A DNA stretch of 64,000 nt, from assembly GCA_039111475.1 (NCBI GenBank), contig JBCCIP010000014.1:1-64000 (forward strand). The letters run 5' to 3'. Position 1 is the stretch's first letter, and the number at the start of each line of letters is the position of its first letter. Below are positions 62,152 to 64,000 of this stretch, piece after piece. The position numbers and the translations under genes were made by a program. This DNA is from JAUIET01 sp039111475. Lineage in GTDB: Bacteria > Pseudomonadota > Gammaproteobacteria > Pseudomonadales > JAUIET01. Below the pieces are notes generated by a model. That model was not told the DNA's origin. It worked only from the letters and a program-made list of their open reading frames with translations, and made no database searches.

Positions 62152-62452
62152 GGATTAAGAGTTTCCAGAGTGTTGAAAGGTTTTGGGCTTACGCGGGCAG
62201 GCGGAGAGTGCGCGAGTGTAGTAACTGATTGCAGTTAAACGGCATTGCTAGAGCACACTGCTACAAGCGCCTCTGCGTTGGACGTAAGCGATTAGTATTT
62301 GTTTTGCTTGTTAAGAAAGAAGAGGGTTAGTGATAGACTTTATAGGCTAAATATAGTGTGAACTTGCTCACAAGTCCAGTAAAAACTACACAGGGTGTTT
62401 GCAGGTCCATTCTAAAACAAAACACCTGGCAAAAACCCTGTGGTGGTAAGAC
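62152..62452. other. rho leader and trxA-rho intergenic region
   Basis: Gene-free. The right end holds the trxA terminator. The remaining 230 bases form the rho leader, where autoregulation of rho is usual; on the minus strand TATATT and TATAAAG-like hexamers at about 62338-62356 may belong to its promoter. No frame of note. Confidence 0.5.
62389..62442 (-). terminator. Terminator of trxA (imperfect long dyad)
   Basis: CACAGGGTGTTTGC-AGGT pairs with ACCTGGCAAAAACCCTGTG with one mismatch and one bulge around a 15-base loop. On the minus strand it is followed by TAGTTTTTA, consistent with stopping trxA transcripts before rho. Confidence 0.65.
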
Positions 62453-62782
62453 TTAGGCTACCGTGGTGTTGATGAACTCGCTAAGCTGGTTTTTGGACAA
62501 GGCGCCTACTTTCTGGCCTTGAGCGTCGCCTTTGTCGAAAATCATCAGCGTTGGAATGCCGCGCACGCCGAAGCGGGCTGCAGTTTCCTGGTTGGAATCC
62601 ACGTCCACTTTGCAGATTTTGACTTTGCCGTCGTATTCAGCAGCCAGCTCATCCAGTACCGGGGCAATCATTTTGCACGGACCACACCACTCAGCCCAAT
62701 AATCAACCAATACGGGGATATCCGATTTGATAACCTCATCTTCAAATGTGGCGTCTGTAACGTGAACAATCTGTTCGCTCAT
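62453..62782 (-). CDS. trxA: Thioredoxin 1
   Basis: Cytoplasmic dithiol reductant for ribonucleotide reductase and others, 109 residues. Active site WCGPC near residues 32-36 with preceding DYWAE, cis-Pro in RGIPTLMIF near 75, all canonical. A GGAGCAAACCC-type ribosome site precedes the ATG. Transcribed towards rho. Confidence 0.97.
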   Translation of the reverse strand: MSEQIVHVTDATFEDEVIKSDIPVLVDYWAEWCGPCKMIAPVLDELAAEYDGKVKICKVDVDSNQETAARFGVRGIPTLMIFDKGDAQGQKVGALSKNQLSEFINTTVA

Positions 62783-63004
62783 AGGGTTTGCTCCAAAAGT
62801 GGCGGCTAGCCAGTGGTTAAAATTCGCGCAGAAAAACTCGTGGGATGGTTGATGCAGAGCGAAATATCGTCAATGTGACAAGATAATATGGGCAGCACTG
62901 GCAATATTCAAGGGCTCTGAATCATTGTTTGTTGGGGAACCCTTGCGGCGCAACGTGGTCCGAAAGTGGTATTCTGCAAAGCCTTAAATTATGTGAGTTG
63001 ATCA

Positions 63005-63694
63005 GTGACGACAAAAAAAATAACAATTGTGGTGCTCATTCTGGCGGTCTTCGCCGCATTTTACTTGTTTGATCTGGGCCAGTATTTCAATCTCGACTAC
63101 TTCAACGCGCAAAAACAAGCCTTGTTTGACTATTATGCAGCGAATCCGTTGCGTACGTGTTTGATTTATTTAGCTATTTATATTCTAGCGGCCGGGTTTT
63201 CCTTGCCCGGAGCAGGCTCGGGTCTAACCCTGGCCGGAGGAGCGATCTTTGGTTTTTGGCTGGGAACGCTGTTGGTGTCATTCGCCAGCACCATTGGTGC
63301 GACCATTGCATTTCTGATGTCGAGAACGCTATTGCGTGACTGGGTGCAAGGTCGATTTGGCGGCTATCTGGAGGCCATAAATAAGGGCGTTGAAGAAGAT
63401 GGCGCTTTCTATTTGTTCAGTATCCGCTTGATACCGGCATTTCCTTATTTCCTGGTCAATATGTTGATGGGTCTCACCCCAATAAAAACGGGTGTGTTTT
63501 TTGTGGTTAGCCAACTGGGCATGCTGGCGGGAACCATGGTGTACGTCAATGCGGGGGTGCAGCTGGCGAATATCGATTCCGTGAGCAGCGTTTTCTCGCC
63601 AGCATTGATTGCCTCCTTCGTATTGCTGGCGGCATTCCCATTTATTGTGAAAGCAATCATGGGTCGTTTTTCCAAGCTTCCTGAGGCCGAATAA
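63005..63694 (+). CDS. TVP38/TMEM64 (DedA-like) membrane protein
   Basis: A 229-residue integral membrane protein with about six hydrophobic stretches. The SNARE-associated/VTT domain is recognisable by SLPGAGSGLTLAGGAIFGFW (near 66-85), FSIRLIPAFPYFLVNMLMGL near 139 and the closing GTMVYVNAG. GTG start at 63005. The next gene starts inside its stop codon (TAATG), so they are coupled; fused TVP38-flavoprotein forms exist in other bacteria. Transported substrate is unknown; lipid scrambling is a proposal for related eukaryotic proteins. Confidence 0.88.
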   Translation: MTTKKITIVVLILAVFAAFYLFDLGQYFNLDYFNAQKQALFDYYAANPLRTCLIYLAIYILAAGFSLPGAGSGLTLAGGAIFGFWLGTLLVSFASTIGATIAFLMSRTLLRDWVQGRFGGYLEAINKGVEEDGAFYLFSIRLIPAFPYFLVNMLMGLTPIKTGVFFVVSQLGMLAGTMVYVNAGVQLANIDSVSSVFSPALIASFVLLAAFPFIVKAIMGRFSKLPEAE

Positions 63695-64000
63695 TGAGTT
63701 ATTTTGCAGATCGAAAACGTCTACAGGCGTTTACTAAACCGACCAGCTTCGATGCCAACGTAATAGTGATAGGTGCCGGCAGTGCAGGGTTGGTATCGTC
63801 ATTGATTGCAGCAACAGTAAATGCCAAAGCAATCTTGATTGAGCGCCATAAAATGGGCGGCGACTGCCTGAACACCGGCTGCGTGCCCAGCAAAGCGATT
63901 CTGCGTTCTGCCAAAATCAAACATTATATTGAGCGGGCAGGGGATTACGGTCTGACCGCGCCGGATGACGTAAAAGCGGATTTTCCAGCCGTTATGCAAC
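63694..64000 (+). CDS. MerA/Lpd-like FAD-dependent disulfide oxidoreductase, N-terminal part
   Basis: First 102 codons of a gene running off the right edge. After a 22-residue lead comes the FAD-binding Rossmann motif VIVIGAGSAGLVSS (near 23-36) and the redox-active disulfide in GGDCLNTGCVPSKAILRSA (near 58-76), the class I pyridine nucleotide-disulfide oxidoreductase signature. Mercuric reductase-like or dihydrolipoamide dehydrogenase-like; no N-terminal HMA domain is present. Coupled by TAATG to the TVP38 gene. Confidence 0.88.
   Translation, partial: MSYFADRKRLQAFTKPTSFDANVIVIGAGSAGLVSSLIAATVNAKAILIERHKMGGDCLNTGCVPSKAILRSAKIKHYIERAGDYGLTAPDDVKADFPAVMQ

Overview
This 64 kb window is a chromosomal segment of a gammaproteobacterium of the Pseudomonas/Cellvibrio-like branch, probably an aerobic marine or aquatic one. 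The gene blocks follow the order known from Pseudomonas chromosomes near the replication origin: def-fmt-rsmB-trkA with the lysM gene, dprA, tsaC, hemF and aroE; the cytochrome oxidase cluster; znuABC; polA-engB-cytochrome c4-dsbA-dgcP; comM-ubiK-glnK; xerC-DUF484-dapF-lysA-lptM; argH-algZ-algR-hemC-hemD; rho-trxA. dnaA and oriC themselves are not in the window. Base composition looks close to 50% GC throughout. I see no tRNA, rRNA, prophage or CRISPR array.

Layout. 1-5.9 kb: a leftward operon def, fmt, rsmB, trkA, trkH and a truncated membrane-protein gene. 6.1-11.8 kb: rightward lysM protein, dprA, purE, tsaC, hemF, aroE and a zinc-ribbon gene. 11.8-13.2 kb: a leftward MATE transporter. 13.4-22.3 kb: a full aa3-type cytochrome c oxidase locus with structural subunits (coxB with a fused cytochrome c domain, ctaD, ctaE), copper and heme assembly factors (cox11, SURF1, a Sco-like CxxxC protein, ctaA, ctaB, SCO1). 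22.3-24.7 kb: zinc uptake genes znuB/znuC facing znuA. 25-32 kb: polA, a probable small RNA, engB, cytochrome c4, dsbA and a dgcP-like diguanylate cyclase. 32-45.5 kb: the accessory part, with a TPR lipoprotein/adenylate cyclase pair, cytochrome c5, an NlpC/P60 lipoprotein, Rep helicase, a REC-GGDEF-EAL protein, a GNAT enzyme, a DUF1501/DUF1800 pair and comM. 45.5-53.8 kb: ubiK, torF-like gene, glnK, a SutA-like gene, a HAD phosphatase, xerC, DUF484, dapF, lysA, lptM and argH. 54-64 kb: algZ/algR-like two-component system, hemC-hemD-hemX-hemY, a HIT protein, rho, trxA, a TVP38 membrane protein and the start of a MerA/Lpd-like flavoprotein.

The genes are mostly housekeeping and respiratory: heme synthesis (hemF, hemC, hemD, ctaA, ctaB) supplies the oxidase and the three cytochromes c, while DsbA and thioredoxin serve periplasmic and cytoplasmic thiol chemistry. 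Signalling is well represented: two GGDEF proteins, one class III cyclase, a LytS/LytTR pair and a P-II protein behind a likely sigma-54 promoter.

The less ordinary signals are mainly between genes: an array of six hairpins before purE; a 153-bp foldback, MITE-like element abutting the argH start codon; a polA-engB small RNA in the position of Spot 42/ErsA; a long intercistronic hairpin between cox11 and ctaE; and hairpins overlapping the ribosome binding sites of dprA and the DUF1800 gene. I did not find a clearly new multi-gene defence or metabolic system. Start codons were chosen by eye from family alignments recalled from memory and nearby Shine-Dalgarno sequences, and several are stated as uncertain.
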